Origin: Pelomonas sp. Root1237
GTDB lineage: Bacteria; Pseudomonadota; Gammaproteobacteria; Burkholderiales; Burkholderiaceae_C
DNA length: 64,000 nt
Assembly: GCF_001425055.1 (NCBI RefSeq)
Contig: NZ_LMDK01000001.1
Location: 21,763-85,762, forward strand
Direction: 5' to 3'
The notes below the pieces were generated by a model. That model ran no database searches. It was not told the DNA's origin and saw only the letters and a list, made by a program, of their open reading frames with translations. The translations under genes were made by a program, and so were the position numbers. This document shows positions 27,004-38,800 of this stretch, piece by piece (position 1 is the stretch's first letter; the number at the start of each line of letters is the position of its first letter).

Positions 27004-28343
27004 AGGCGCTGGCCTCGCTGCAGGCGCGGCTGCTGGCCGGCGTGCTGGCCGTGGCCCTGGGCATCGGTGGGCTGACGGCCGCGCTGGCATTGCGCCAGGC
27101 CGAGCACGAGCTCGACGAATTGCTGGACGCCCACCTGACCCAGGCCGCGGCCCTGCTCGTCGTGCAGCACAGCCGCAAGCTGGCCCATGACGACGACATG
27201 GTGCTCGACGCACCCAGCCTGCACCGCTATGCGCCGCGCGCCGTCTTCCAGGTCTTTCACGAAGGCCGGCTGGCGTTGCGCTCGTCGCAGGCGCCTATCG
27301 AGCCGATGGCGCCGCTGGCGGACGGCTTTCATGCCGTGACGCGCGGCGACGTGGGCTGGCGCGTCTTCGTCACGCACGGCGCCAGCGCAGACGTGACTGT
27401 GCTGGTTGGCGAAAGCGAGTCGGCGCGACAGGAAATCCTGTGGGCCATGCTCGGGCCGCTGCTGGGCCTGGGCGCCGCCGCACTGGTCTTGATGCTGTTG
27501 CTGGCCGTGGCCGTGCTGCGCTGGGGGCTGGCACCGCTGCGCCGCCTGCGCACCGAGCTGGCCACGCGCCAGCCCGACCAGCTCGCCTCCCTGGCGCTGG
27601 CGGACATGCCTGCGGAACTGGCCCCGCTGCTGGGCACGCTGAATGCGCTGTTCGCGCGCATCGAGGCGCTGCTGCAAGGTGAGCGCCGGCTCACTGCCGA
27701 TGCCGCGCACGAGCTGCGCACACCCATCGCTGCCATCCGCATCCAGGCCCAGGTCGCGCAGGGCGCCCGCGACGGGGCCGAGCGCGCCCAGGCGCTGGCT
27801 GCCACACTGGCCGGCTGCGACCGCGCCGCGCGCCTTGTCGACCAGTTGCTGATGCTGGCCCGATTGGAAGCCGCCGCCGCGCCGCCGCGGGCGCCGCTGG
27901 ACCTGGCCGCGCTGGCCCGCCAAGCCGTAGCGGACGCCGCTGAGAGCCCGCAGCAGCGCGGCCATGCGCTGGCCCTCGATGCGCGCGGACCGGTCCCGGC
28001 CCGCGGCGACCCGCTGCTGACGCAGGTGCTGCTGCGCAATCTGCTCGACAACGCGCTGCGCTACAGCCCGCCCGGCAGCCCGGTCACGCTGAGCGTGGAC
28101 GCCACGACAGGAGGCTGGCAGCTGTGCGTCGAAGACGGCGGCCCTGGCCTGGACGAGGGCGGGCTGGCGCGACTGGGCCAACGCTTCCAGCGCGGCGCCG
28201 AGGCCACGTCATCGGGCAGCGGCCTGGGTTGGTCCATCGTGCTGCGTATCGCGGCACTGCAGGGCTGGGGCGTGTCGGCCGACCGCTCGCCCACCCTCGG
28301 CGGCCTGCGCGTGAGGCTCGCGCCCGAGAAATCCGACGAGTGA
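27000..28343 (+). CDS. Sensor histidine kinase (QseC/TctE-like)
   Basis: This 447-residue membrane kinase has an N-terminal membrane helix (LLAGVLAVALGIGGLTAALA), a periplasmic sensor domain to about residue 140, and a second helix (LLGLGAAALVLMLLLAVAVL). A HAMP-like segment, the phosphoacceptor His237 in DAAHELRTPIAAI, the N box LLRNLLDNALRYSPPG and the G boxes VEDGGPGLDEGG and GSGLGWSIVLRI follow. It should phosphorylate the preceding response regulator. It has the architecture of the QseC/TctE group; its stimulus is unknown. The 3' end borders the mnmG promoter. Confidence 0.92.
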   Translation: MKALASLQARLLAGVLAVALGIGGLTAALALRQAEHELDELLDAHLTQAAALLVVQHSRKLAHDDDMVLDAPSLHRYAPRAVFQVFHEGRLALRSSQAPIEPMAPLADGFHAVTRGDVGWRVFVTHGASADVTVLVGESESARQEILWAMLGPLLGLGAAALVLMLLLAVAVLRWGLAPLRRLRTELATRQPDQLASLALADMPAELAPLLGTLNALFARIEALLQGERRLTADAAHELRTPIAAIRIQAQVAQGARDGAERAQALAATLAGCDRAARLVDQLLMLARLEAAAAPPRAPLDLAALARQAVADAAESPQQRGHALALDARGPVPARGDPLLTQVLLRNLLDNALRYSPPGSPVTLSVDATTGGWQLCVEDGGPGLDEGGLARLGQRFQRGAEATSSGSGLGWSIVLRIAALQGWGVSADRSPTLGGLRVRLAPEKSDE

Positions 28344-28368
28344 CTTATCCACAGCCACTCCTTAAAAT
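28340..28368 (+). promoter_or_regulatory. Predicted sigma-70 promoter of mnmG
   Basis: GTGACT at 28340-28345 (four of six matches to the -35 consensus) and TAAAAT at 28363-28368 (five of six to the -10) are separated by 17 bases. Transcription would start near 28375, about 45 bases before mnmG. The spacer contains a DnaA box. Confidence 0.5.
28345..28353 (+). promoter_or_regulatory. DnaA box
   Basis: TTATCCACA is a perfect consensus DnaA box and lies between the predicted -35 and -10 elements of mnmG. Only one box is seen, so this is a possible regulatory site rather than a replication origin. Confidence 0.6.
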
Positions 28369-28419
28369 TCGGGGTTTGCCCGAGCACTCGCACGGGCTGC
28401 TGTTCTTTCCAGGACCGAG

Positions 28420-30377
<1,958 letters not shown>

Positions 30378-30381
<4 letters not shown>

Positions 30382-31004
30382 GGGACACGCTCCAAGCGGC
30401 GGCACGCGAACTCGGCCTCGAACTCAGCGACACCCAACTCGACCAGTTGCTGGCCTACCTGGCCCTGCTGCAGAAGTGGAACAAGGTCTACAACCTGACC
30501 GCCGTCCGTGACCCGGCGCAGATGCTGAGTCACCACCTGGTGGACAGCCTGTCCGTCATCGCGCCGCTGAAACGCCACGGCGTGCCGGCCCGGCTGATGG
30601 ATGTGGGCGCCGGGGGCGGCCTGCCCGGTGTCGTCATCGCGATCTGCTGCCCCGGCACCGATGTGAGCTGCGTCGATGCCGTCGCCAAGAAAACCACCTT
30701 CATCCAGCAGGTCGCAGCCGAGTTGAAGCTGCCCAACCTGCGCGGTGTGCACAGCCGCGTCGAGGCGCTGAGCACCGAGCCCTTCGGCGTCATCACGTCC
30801 CGCGCCTTCGCCTCGCTGGTCGATTTCACCAGCTTGACCCGCCAACACTTGGCCGAAGGTGCGGTCTGGATGGCCATGAAGGGCCAGCACCCGGCCGACG
30901 AGATCGCTGCCTTGCCCGCCGACGTGGATGTGTTTCACGTGGAACAACTGGTCGTTCCGGGCCTGGACGCCCAGCGCTGCATCATCTGGATGCGGCCTAA
31001 GTAG
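30378..31004 (+). CDS. rsmG: 16S rRNA (guanine527-N7)-methyltransferase RsmG (GidB)
   Basis: The 208-residue methyltransferase has the RsmG motif order: [29 protein letters not shown], a SAM-binding site [16 protein letters not shown], and [17 protein letters not shown]. It methylates N7 of G527 in 16S rRNA. The start overlaps the mnmG stop by four bases (coupled). A third, imperfect parS lies near its 3' end. Confidence 0.95.
30931..30946. promoter_or_regulatory. parS-like site 3 (one mismatch)
   Basis: TGTTTCACGTGGAACA differs from the parS consensus at one position. It lies in rsmG, about 200 bases upstream of parA, so binding is likely but weaker than at site 2. Confidence 0.7.
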
Positions 31005-31011
31005 AAACAAA

Positions 31012-31077
31012 GCCACAGAGACACAGAGGCACGGAGAAATTCAGCTTCTCTCCTCTGTGTCTCTGTGCCTCTGTGGC
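31012..31077. repeat. CACAGAG/CTCTGTG imperfect inverted repeat, copy 1
   Basis: The left arm starts GCCACAGAGACACAGAGGCA. The right arm is its inverted counterpart, ending CTCTGTGCCTCTGTGGC. Arms are ~27-32 nt, built from the 6-8-nt units CAGAGA and CAGAGGCA, around a short AT-richer loop. It lies between rsmG and parA. It is followed by no T-run, so it is not a standard terminator. A second copy is at 54197-54271. Confidence 0.85.
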
Positions 31078-31130
31078 TGTGTTCGCCTTTATCCTCGCGC
31101 CTCGAACCCGACGCCCCGACAAACCAACAG

Positions 31131-31904
31131 ATGGCCAAGATTTTCTGCATCGCCAACCAGAAGGGCGGCGTCGGCAAGACCACCACCACCGTCAACCTCG
31201 CCGCCGGCCTGGCCCAGATCGGCCAGCGCGTGCTGGTCGTCGACCTGGACCCACAGGGCAACGCCACCATGGGTTCCGGCATCGACAAGCGCAAGCTGGA
31301 GCTGACGGTCTACGACGTGCTGCTGGAGTCCGCCTCCCTGGCCGAGGCCAAGACTCGTGCCGAGAAGGCCGGCTACGACGTGCTCGGCGCCAACCGCGAA
31401 CTGGCCGGCGCGGAGGTGGATCTGGTGGCGCTGGAACGCCGCGAGGCCCGCATGAAGGCCGCCCTGCTCGATGCTGGCAAGGACTACGACTTCATCCTGA
31501 TCGACTGCCCGCCGTCGCTGTCCATGCTGACGCTGAACGGCCTGTGCAGCGCCCACGGTGTCATCGTGCCCATGCAGTGCGAATACTTCGCACTCGAAGG
31601 CCTGACCGACCTGGTCAACACCATCAAGCAGATCCACGCCAACCTGAACCCCGACCTGCAGATCATTGGCCTGCTGCGCGTCATGTTCGACCCGCGCATC
31701 ACACTGCAGCAGCAGGTCAGCGACCAGCTCAAGGCTCACTTCGGCAACAAGGTCTTCGACACCGTCATCCCGCGCAATGTGCGGCTGGCCGAGGCGCCAA
31801 GCTACGGCCTGCCGGGCGTGGTGTTCGACCCCAGCTCCAAGGGGGCCCAGGCCTTTGTCGAGTTCGCCAAGGAGATGGTGAGGCGGATCGAGACGATGCG
31901 GTGA
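31131..31904 (+). CDS. parA: Chromosome-partitioning ATPase ParA (Soj)
   Basis: The 257-residue P-loop ATPase has a deviant Walker A motif (NQKGGVGKTTTTVNLAA, Lys11 and Lys16), switch I (VVDLDPQGNATMG) and Walker B (FILIDCPPSL), with no N-terminal helix-turn-helix, as for chromosomal Soj-type ParA. It forms gradients on the nucleoid and pulls ParB-parS complexes. The start is taken at 31131 (MAKIFCIANQKG); upstream codons belong to the inverted repeat. parB is not adjacent but lies 18.8 kb downstream at 50715. Confidence 0.95.
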   Translation: MAKIFCIANQKGGVGKTTTTVNLAAGLAQIGQRVLVVDLDPQGNATMGSGIDKRKLELTVYDVLLESASLAEAKTRAEKAGYDVLGANRELAGAEVDLVALERREARMKAALLDAGKDYDFILIDCPPSLSMLTLNGLCSAHGVIVPMQCEYFALEGLTDLVNTIKQIHANLNPDLQIIGLLRVMFDPRITLQQQVSDQLKAHFGNKVFDTVIPRNVRLAEAPSYGLPGVVFDPSSKGAQAFVEFAKEMVRRIETMR

Positions 31905-31914
31905 GAACCCGCTG

Positions 31915-32376
31915 ATGCGCTGGAGGCGCGCACTGTCCTGGGTGGCGCTGGCCATCGCCGCACTGATCGGCGGCTGCTCGGTGCTGCTGAATCAGCTGTT
32001 CCCCGCCGATCTGTGCGCAACCGAGGTCTTCACCAAGGTGCGATCGCCCAGCGGCAAACTCACGGCCATCGTCTATGAAATCGACTGCGGCGCGACCACC
32101 GGTTTCTCGCGCCAGGTGGTCATCGTCCCCACGACCGAGCGGCGCATTGATCCCCAAGCCCTACCTCGCGGCTTCTTTGCCATCTCACTGGGCTCGGCCG
32201 TCGACGACCATCTGTCCATGCGAGACGGCCTCGTCGATCTCCATTGGTTGGCCGATGATCATCTGGACATCGCTTACCCTGCCGGCTCACGCCCGATCCG
32301 ATCCGCGGCCCGCAGCGACGGTGTCGACATGACCTACCGGACCTATCTCAACGCCCCCGATGGCGCAAAGCCATGA
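31915..32376 (+). CDS. Putative lipoprotein (DUF5412-like)
   Basis: The 153-residue protein has an N-terminal hydrophobic segment and lipobox-like GGCS at about residues 19-22. The mature part has VRSPSGKLTAIVYEIDCGAT, followed by GFSRQVVIVP, a pattern I associate with DUF5412-type proteins. It lies ten bases after parA, and its stop overlaps the GNAT gene by four bases. The role is unknown and a partition function is unlikely. Confidence 0.6.
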   Translation: MRWRRALSWVALAIAALIGGCSVLLNQLFPADLCATEVFTKVRSPSGKLTAIVYEIDCGATTGFSRQVVIVPTTERRIDPQALPRGFFAISLGSAVDDHLSMRDGLVDLHWLADDHLDIAYPAGSRPIRSAARSDGVDMTYRTYLNAPDGAKP

Positions 32377-32912
32377 GCTTGGCTGTCCTGCGCCCCATGA
32401 CGCCGGCCGACGCGGACGCCGTCGCCGCCCTGCACGCCACCAGCTGGCGCAGCGCCTACCGCGGCATCGTGCCCGACAGCTTTCTCGACCACGACGTGTT
32501 CGCCGAGCGCCAGGCCGTCTGGCGTGAGCGCCTGCAGACGTCGCCGGCTGCGTCCGCCTTCGGCATCGTCGCGGAAGACGCCGCCGGCCAGATGATCGGC
32601 TTTGCCTATGTGCTGCCGGGCCACGACCCAGTCTGCGGCACGCTGGTCGACAACCTGCATGTCCACCCCGAGCTGAAGGGCGGCGGCATCGGCCGCCTGC
32701 TGCTGCAAGCCATCGTTCGCGAGCTGGGGCCGGCGCACAACCAGCCTCTGCACCTGTGGGTGCTGGACCAGAACGAACCCGCCAAGCGCTTCTACGCCCG
32801 CATGGGCGCCGAGTTCATCGACCCCGGCACGACCCCGCCCTTTGGTGGCGTCTGCCTGCCCGAATGGCGCTGCATCTGGCGCGACCCTGCCATGCTTCTG
32901 TCCCATGCCTGA
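32373..32912 (+). CDS. GNAT-family N-acetyltransferase
   Basis: The 179-residue protein has a GNAT fold: an N-terminal LRPMTPADADAVAALHATSW, the acetyl-CoA-binding motif ELKGGGIGRLLLQAIV (Q/R-x-x-G-x-G/A type) and a C-terminal KRFYARMGAEFID segment. The substrate is unknown. The ATG overlaps the lipoprotein stop, and the end overlaps the next GNAT gene by eight bases, so these three genes are probably an operon. Confidence 0.85.
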   Translation: MSLAVLRPMTPADADAVAALHATSWRSAYRGIVPDSFLDHDVFAERQAVWRERLQTSPAASAFGIVAEDAAGQMIGFAYVLPGHDPVCGTLVDNLHVHPELKGGGIGRLLLQAIVRELGPAHNQPLHLWVLDQNEPAKRFYARMGAEFIDPGTTPPFGGVCLPEWRCIWRDPAMLLSHA

Positions 32913-33663
32913 GACCGGCATTCAGGCCCTCGCCCTGCGCGCCGAGCATGCCGGGCTCGACGCCAGCGCCCCGCCCCAGCAGGCCGACATCGACGGCTGG
33001 CTGATCCGGCTGTCGCCCGGCAAGGCCAAGCGCTCGCGCTGCATCAATGCGCTGCGCCAGGGCAGCCTGCCGCTGGATGAGCTGCTGGCCCGTTGCCAAC
33101 GCGCCTACGACGCCGCCGGCCTGCCGCTGGCCGTGCGCGTGACGCCCTGGAGCCAGCCGGCCGACCTCGACGCCTTGCTCGCTGCCAAGGGCTGGGGGGT
33201 GTTCGATGCGGCCGACGTGATGGTGCTGGATGCCCTCATACCGGAACCCTCACCTACCCCCCTCCAGGCCCTTGATGCAGGCGCCTATGCCAGCATCGTC
33301 GGCACACTGCGCGGCTCGTCAGCGACGGCCATTGCGGCCCACACGGAGCGCATTGCTAACGCCCCGGTCACCTACCATGGCTTCGCACTGAACGACGCCG
33401 GCGGCGCGCTGCTGGCCTGCGGGCAAATGGTCGTCGATGGCGACATCGTCGGCCTCTACGACATCTTCTCCGCCGTGCCGCGCCAGGGCCATGGCGAGCG
33501 CCTGTGCCAGGCCTTGCTGGCCCTCGCCCACGCGCAGGGCGCTCGCCAGGCCTATCTGCAGGTAGGCAGCGACAACGCCGCCGCCCAACGCCTGTATGCG
33601 CGCATGGGCTTCGTGTTCGCCTACCGGTATCACTACCGCAGCCCGGAGAAGCAACTCGTCTGA
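32905..33663 (+). CDS. GNAT-family N-acetyltransferase (long form)
   Basis: The 252-residue protein has a poorly conserved N-terminal half (MPETGIQALALRAEHAGLDA, then INALRQGSLPLDELLA) and a C-terminal GNAT domain with FSAVPRQGHGERLCQALLAL and RLYARMGFVFAYRYHY. The two-domain length is typical of GNAT proteins with a degenerate N-terminal copy. The ATG at 32905 is used; an upstream extension would lie over the previous gene. The substrate is unknown. Confidence 0.85.
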   Translation: MPETGIQALALRAEHAGLDASAPPQQADIDGWLIRLSPGKAKRSRCINALRQGSLPLDELLARCQRAYDAAGLPLAVRVTPWSQPADLDALLAAKGWGVFDAADVMVLDALIPEPSPTPLQALDAGAYASIVGTLRGSSATAIAAHTERIANAPVTYHGFALNDAGGALLACGQMVVDGDIVGLYDIFSAVPRQGHGERLCQALLALAHAQGARQAYLQVGSDNAAAQRLYARMGFVFAYRYHYRSPEKQLV

Positions 33664-33763
33664 CGGCGAGTCACTTCTTTCGGCTCCCACGTTTGCAGGT
33701 CGCTGTGGCGAGGGTCTCGCGCGTTGGCTGCGTCAACATCGCGCCTCCAACCCGCCGCCACTC

Positions 33764-34795
33764 ATGACGCCACTCCGCGCTGCCCTCGCCCTTCTTGCCG
33801 CCCTGACCCTCGCCACTGCGCAGGCCGACGCCCCCAAGGCCGACGTCGCCAAGAGCGCCGACCACCCCGTCCTCAAGCGCTTTGCCGGCAGCGTGCTGGT
33901 GGGCTATGCGCAGCAGGACTGGGAGCAGCGCAGCTTTCCCGACGCCAGCGGCGTGTCCAAGACCGAGAACGACAAGTTCAATCGCCCGGTCAGCCTCGAA
34001 GGCAAGGTGACCCGCCTCTTCTACCTGGCTCCGCTGGGCAAGAGCCCGCTGGAGGTCTACCGCAACTACCAGCAGGCGCTGATCGCTGCCGGCTTCAAGA
34101 CCACCTGGCAATGCGAGAGCGAGGCGCAGGGCTGCACCAAGGCCCACTTCGCACTGGACAAGTACGAGCGCATGAAGGGCATGCACTGGGCTGAGGGCGA
34201 CCTGCCCGCCATGGACGGCGACCACCGGGGCGCCGCCTGGCCCCTGGCCGCGGCCATCACCTATGACCAAGGCCGCATGCTGGTGGGCACGCTGGCCAGC
34301 GGCGGCCGCTCGCTGAACCTGCTGCTGTTCACGTCCATGGCCGAGAACGAGTACACCAACCGCGCCGCCACCTACATCGAAATCGTCGAGCCCAAGGCCA
34401 TGCCCGCCGGCCAGGTCACCGTCGACGCCAAGGCCATCGGCCAGGGCCTGCAGGCTGAAGGGCGCATCGCCCTGTACGGCCTTTTCTTTGACACCGGCAA
34501 GACCGAAATCAAGCCCGAGAGCAACGCGCAGCTCGACCAGATGGCCGCCGTGCTCAAGGCCCAGCCGGCGCTGAAGGTGCTCATCGTCGGCCATACCGAC
34601 AACGTCGGCGCCATCGACGCCAATCTCGCGCTCAGCGACGGTCGGGCCAAGGCGGTGGTGGCTGCGCTGACCCAACGCGGCATTGCGGCCACCCGGCTGC
34701 AGGCGCGGGGCATCGCCAACTTCGCGCCCGTGGCGCCCAACACCAGCGATGACGGCCGCGCCAAGAACCGCCGCGTCGAGATGGTCCTGCAATAA
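33764..34795 (+). CDS. OmpA-family protein with DUF4892-like N-terminal domain, copy 1
   Basis: The 343-residue protein has a signal peptide (MTPLRAALALLAALTLATAQA). The N-terminal ~200 residues begin HPVLKRFAGSVLVGYAQQDW and include LFYLAPLGKSPLEVYRNYQQ and a cysteine pair (CESEAQGC), as in DUF4892-type domains. A C-terminal OmpA peptidoglycan-binding domain contains LFFDTGKTEIKPESNAQLDQ, LIVGHTDNVGAIDAN and DDGRAKNRRVEMVL. It is probably periplasmic and binds peptidoglycan. A paralogue follows 16 bases later. Confidence 0.85.
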   Translation: MTPLRAALALLAALTLATAQADAPKADVAKSADHPVLKRFAGSVLVGYAQQDWEQRSFPDASGVSKTENDKFNRPVSLEGKVTRLFYLAPLGKSPLEVYRNYQQALIAAGFKTTWQCESEAQGCTKAHFALDKYERMKGMHWAEGDLPAMDGDHRGAAWPLAAAITYDQGRMLVGTLASGGRSLNLLLFTSMAENEYTNRAATYIEIVEPKAMPAGQVTVDAKAIGQGLQAEGRIALYGLFFDTGKTEIKPESNAQLDQMAAVLKAQPALKVLIVGHTDNVGAIDANLALSDGRAKAVVAALTQRGIAATRLQARGIANFAPVAPNTSDDGRAKNRRVEMVLQ

Positions 34796-34811
34796 CGCCC
34801 GCAACGACGCC

Positions 34812-35840
34812 ATGAACATCACCCTCCGCTTCACCGCCGCCCTGCTGGCCGCCGCCGTCCATCTCAGCGCGCCAGCCGCCGACGCACCCTACGCCGACGT
34901 GCCCGGCGCCGCCGACCACCCCCTCGTCAGGCGCTTCGCCGGCTCCTGGCTCGCCGGCCAGCATGTCTCCAACTGGGACGCCGCCGTGCTGCCCGCCAGC
35001 GTCGAGCTGTCCAAGGCCGACAAGCGGCAGTTCAAGGACCCGATGCTCAACCTCGAGGGCAAGGTCACGCAGACGGTCTACATCGCGCCGCGCGGCAAGT
35101 CGGCGCTGGAGGTGTGGCGCAACTACGAGCAGGCGTTGAATGCCGCCGGCTTCAAGAAGCGCTTCTCGTGCGAGCGCGACTGCTTCGACCTCTACTTCGC
35201 CTGGCTCAAGCAGAGCGATCCGACCAAGGGCTTCAACTGGGCCAAGGGCACGGTCGACACCCCCAGCAGCGGCCGCTACAGCCTGACCTCGGCCCTGTCC
35301 GGCGACGAGGGCCGCATGCTCGTCGGCACGCTGGGCAAGCCCGGCCAGGAAGCCACCGTGCTGCTCTACAACTCGCTGGCCGCGAACGCCACCACCGGCA
35401 TGGTGGCCACCTATCTGCAGATCGTCGAGCCCAAGGCCATGGAGACCGGCCAGGTCACGGTGGACCCCGCCGCGCTGCAGGCCGGCCTCGCCGCCGAGGG
35501 TCGCGTGACGCTTACGGGCCTCTTTTTCGACACCGGCAAGACCGAGCTCAAGCCCGAGTCCAAGGCCCAGCTCGACGCGATGGCCGAGCTGCTGAAGAAC
35601 CAGCCCACGCTGAAGGCGTACATCGTCGGCCACACCGACAACGTCGGCACCTTCGAGGCCAACCAGGCGCTGAGCATGGAGCGCGCCCGCGCCGTCGTGC
35701 TGGCCCTGACCGCGGCGCCGTACAAGGTCGACACCAAGCGCCTGAGCGCCAAGGGCCTGGCCAGCCTGGCACCGGTGGCGGGCAATGGCGACGACACAGG
35801 GCGGGCGCGCAACCGGCGCGTGGAGCTGGTGGCGCAATAG
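34812..35840 (+). CDS. OmpA-family protein with DUF4892-like N-terminal domain, copy 2
   Basis: The 342-residue protein has a signal peptide (MNITLRFTAALLAAAVHLSA). It has the same two domains as its upstream neighbour: HPLVRRFAGSWLAGQHVSNW, IAPRGKSALEVWRNYEQA and CERDC, then the OmpA domain LFFDTGKTELKPESKAQLDA and YIVGHTDNVGTFEANQALS. The two genes are a tandem duplication, clearly diverged. It is convergent with the alpha-2-macroglobulin gene, 22 bases apart. Confidence 0.85.
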   Translation: MNITLRFTAALLAAAVHLSAPAADAPYADVPGAADHPLVRRFAGSWLAGQHVSNWDAAVLPASVELSKADKRQFKDPMLNLEGKVTQTVYIAPRGKSALEVWRNYEQALNAAGFKKRFSCERDCFDLYFAWLKQSDPTKGFNWAKGTVDTPSSGRYSLTSALSGDEGRMLVGTLGKPGQEATVLLYNSLAANATTGMVATYLQIVEPKAMETGQVTVDPAALQAGLAAEGRVTLTGLFFDTGKTELKPESKAQLDAMAELLKNQPTLKAYIVGHTDNVGTFEANQALSMERARAVVLALTAAPYKVDTKRLSAKGLASLAPVAGNGDDTGRARNRRVELVAQ

Positions 35841-35862
35841 CCCGGCGGCGCCAGGCCCTGCC

Positions 35863-38800
35863 TCACGGCTCGATGCCGAACACCGCGTTCGGCGCCTCGC
35901 CAAACACCTCCGGCGCGTACATGGCCTCCACGCGGGTGGGAGACAAAGTGAACTGGCCGGAGTTGTTGAGGCGGATCGTGTATTCGAGGCTGAAGTCGCC
36001 GCGCGGCACGTGGCGGTAGAAGGACTTGAACGACGTGAAGTCGCGGGCCTGGTACAGCGGCCAGGCGTTGCCCGTGCGCTGCTCGCCGGCCTGGGCGGCG
36101 GCGGAATCACGGCCCAGGCCGTTGCCCAGGATGCTGGCGCCGGCCGGCACCGGGTCATCCACCACGACCCAGCTCATGTCGGCCTGGGCATGGATGCTCA
36201 GGCGCACGCGCGCGATGTCGCCCACATGCCATTGGCCCGGCACCTTCTGCTGCACGGCGGTGATGCTGCGGCTCAGGCTGTAACCGGCTGAGCGCGGCGC
36301 CGTCAGCGGCACGGCGGCGCGCACCTCCACCGAAGCCCAGGGCGCGCCGGCGCCATCGTGCTGGATGTGCAGCGCGTCGGTGGCCTTGCCCAGGGGAGCG
36401 TCGAAGGACTTGCTGCCCGGCTCTTTCCAGCTCAGGGTCTTGCGTTGCTGGCCGAGCGCGATGCGCGTCTCGCCGGCCACGGGCACCGGCTCCAGCAGGC
36501 GCGCGAAGGCATCGACGGCCAGCGTGCCCCAGGCGTTGGCGTTGGTGGTGGCCCAGGCGCCGTTCGTTTGCTGGCGGCTCAGCAGCCCCGTCAGCAGGCG
36601 TGGCAGGTCGGCTTTCCAATCGGGCAGGTCGGCCACGGCAAGCAGCAGGCGCGCGGCGTCCACGTCGCCGTGGCTCATCAGCCACCACCAGTAGTCGCGG
36701 GCCTCGGTGGAGAAGACCATCCGGCGCCCCTGGTAGGTCAGCCGGGCGCGCAGTGCGTTCGCGGCCGCAGTCTGCAGGGCCAGCTGCGCATCGGCTTTCC
36801 TCAGCACCGTCAGCCAGTCGATCAGCATGCGGGTGGTCCACTCGTCGGGGTCGACGCGGATGGCGTCGAGCTGCCCGGGTGCGAGCCGTTGGTAGCGCGC
36901 GAGCGTCGCCAGCGCGCCGATCCTGCGCGCCAGGCCGTCCTCGCTGGGCGCCCAGAACGCGCGCTTGATGCGCCCGGCGGCAAAGCCTTCCAGCCCGGCC
37001 AGCATACGCTTGCGCTCGGCCTCGGGAATGGGCCAGCCCGACGCGTCGGCCAGGTCCAGCAGATGACCGGTCAGCGTGTCGCTGCCCAGCCGCGCGAGGG
37101 CGGATTCGGGCGGGAAGTAGTTGGCCAGGCCGTCTTCGTCCAGGTAGCGCGGCAGCTCCGCCATGGCCGCATCCCAGGCCTTGCGGTCGTGCATGCCGAC
37201 GGCGCGCGACACCCTCTGCTCCAGGCAGCGGTAGGCGTAGCTGGCGAGCCAAGCCTGCACGCCGCCCAGTTGGCCGGCCAGGGAGGGCAGCAACTGCACG
37301 GCCACGCGGGCGGTACCGGCTACCGCCCCGGCGCCGTCGAAGCCGAACGCCGGCACGTCAAAGCTGCCGTTGACCTGGGCCAGCGTGGCCGCCTGCACGG
37401 TCACGGGCACGGCGGGTTCGACCTGCTGCGTGGTCTCCAGCACGTCCTGCCGGCCCGCAGCGCCGCGTTCCTTCGCAGCGAAGCGCCAGGTCAAGGCCTG
37501 GGCACCCTGCGGCACGCGCACCTGCCAGCTGATCTGACGCGCCTCGCCCGCCGCCAGGCGCAGCGCCTGGGCCGGCAGTGCGGCCTGGCCGGCGAGGCCG
37601 GCGCTGGCATCCAGCGTGATTGGGCCCGCGGATGTGTTGCGCACCGTCACCAGCGCCGCAAACCGGTCGCCATCGCGGACACGCGGCGGCAGGCCGGCGG
37701 TGAGCTGCAGGTCCTTCATCACGTCCAGGTGGGCCGCGCCGGTGCCGAAGTCCTCGCTGCCGGCGCTGGCCACCGCCACCAGCCGGAAGCGGCTCAGCCC
37801 GTCCTTGATGGGAAAGCTCACGACGGCGTCGCCGTTGTCGTCGACGGGCACGTCGGCCTGCCAGTACAGCAGGGAATCGAGCAGGGTGCGGGCCGGCGGC
37901 GCCGCCGCGTCACTGCCGGCGCGGCGCGAGACGGTGACCCCCGCTGCCCCGACCACACGCTGCAATACCTCGGGATACACGCCGTCGTTCTGCTTGATCT
38001 TCTGGGCACTCTGCAACGCACTCCGCTGGCCCGTGACAGCCACAATCCCGGCGGCCTTGTCAGCCGAGAGCTGAAGGATGTCCATGAGCATGACCTCCGC
38101 GGAGCGCAGCATGGCCCGCTCGTCCACTGCGGGGTTCATGACCAAGCCACTGGTCGTGTACACGTTGTGCAGGCGGGGGGCCTGCATCCGGGCCAGCAGC
38201 TGCCAGCTCGGGTTGCCCTTCAGGCTCAGCAACGCTTCGTCCACCGCCACAAAGCTGAGCTTGCGCGCTACGGGCAGCCGCTTGCCATCTGCCGTCGCGA
38301 CGTGGATGCGGACCCGGGCGGTGTCGCCGGGCTGGTAGCGCGCGCGGTCGGGCGCGAGGCTGACCCGCAGCGCATGGGCTTCGGTGGACACCATCAGTTC
38401 GGTGATGCCCGTGGCCACGGCCGCAGGCAGCGGCCCCGCATCGGCATCCAGCGCCAGCAGCGAGACCGACACATTGCCCGCCCATTCGCGGCGAATACGC
38501 AGCGGGATGTTGGCCCGCGCCGCGTCCAGCGTGAGCACGCGGGACTCGAGGACACCCTGGCGCTCCATCGTCAGCCACACACGCGACCGCTTGAAGGGGC
38601 TGGAGACCGCGATGCTGGCCGTTTCACCCTCGCGATACAGGGCCTTGTCGGCGTTCACAAACAGCGGGGCGGCCGGCAAGCGCTGCGCATCAGAAACCGT
38701 GGACACGCTGTAGGCGGTGGCCACCCTGCCATCCGCGTCCGCTGCGGTCGACTCGAACCGGTACACGCCAGCCTTGCGGGGCACGAAGCCGCACACCAGC

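Noticed and set aside
31012..31077. CACAGAG inverted repeat as a rho-independent terminator
   Set aside because: The stem is long, imperfect and not GC-rich, and no T-run follows it; parA would be cut off from its upstream operon.
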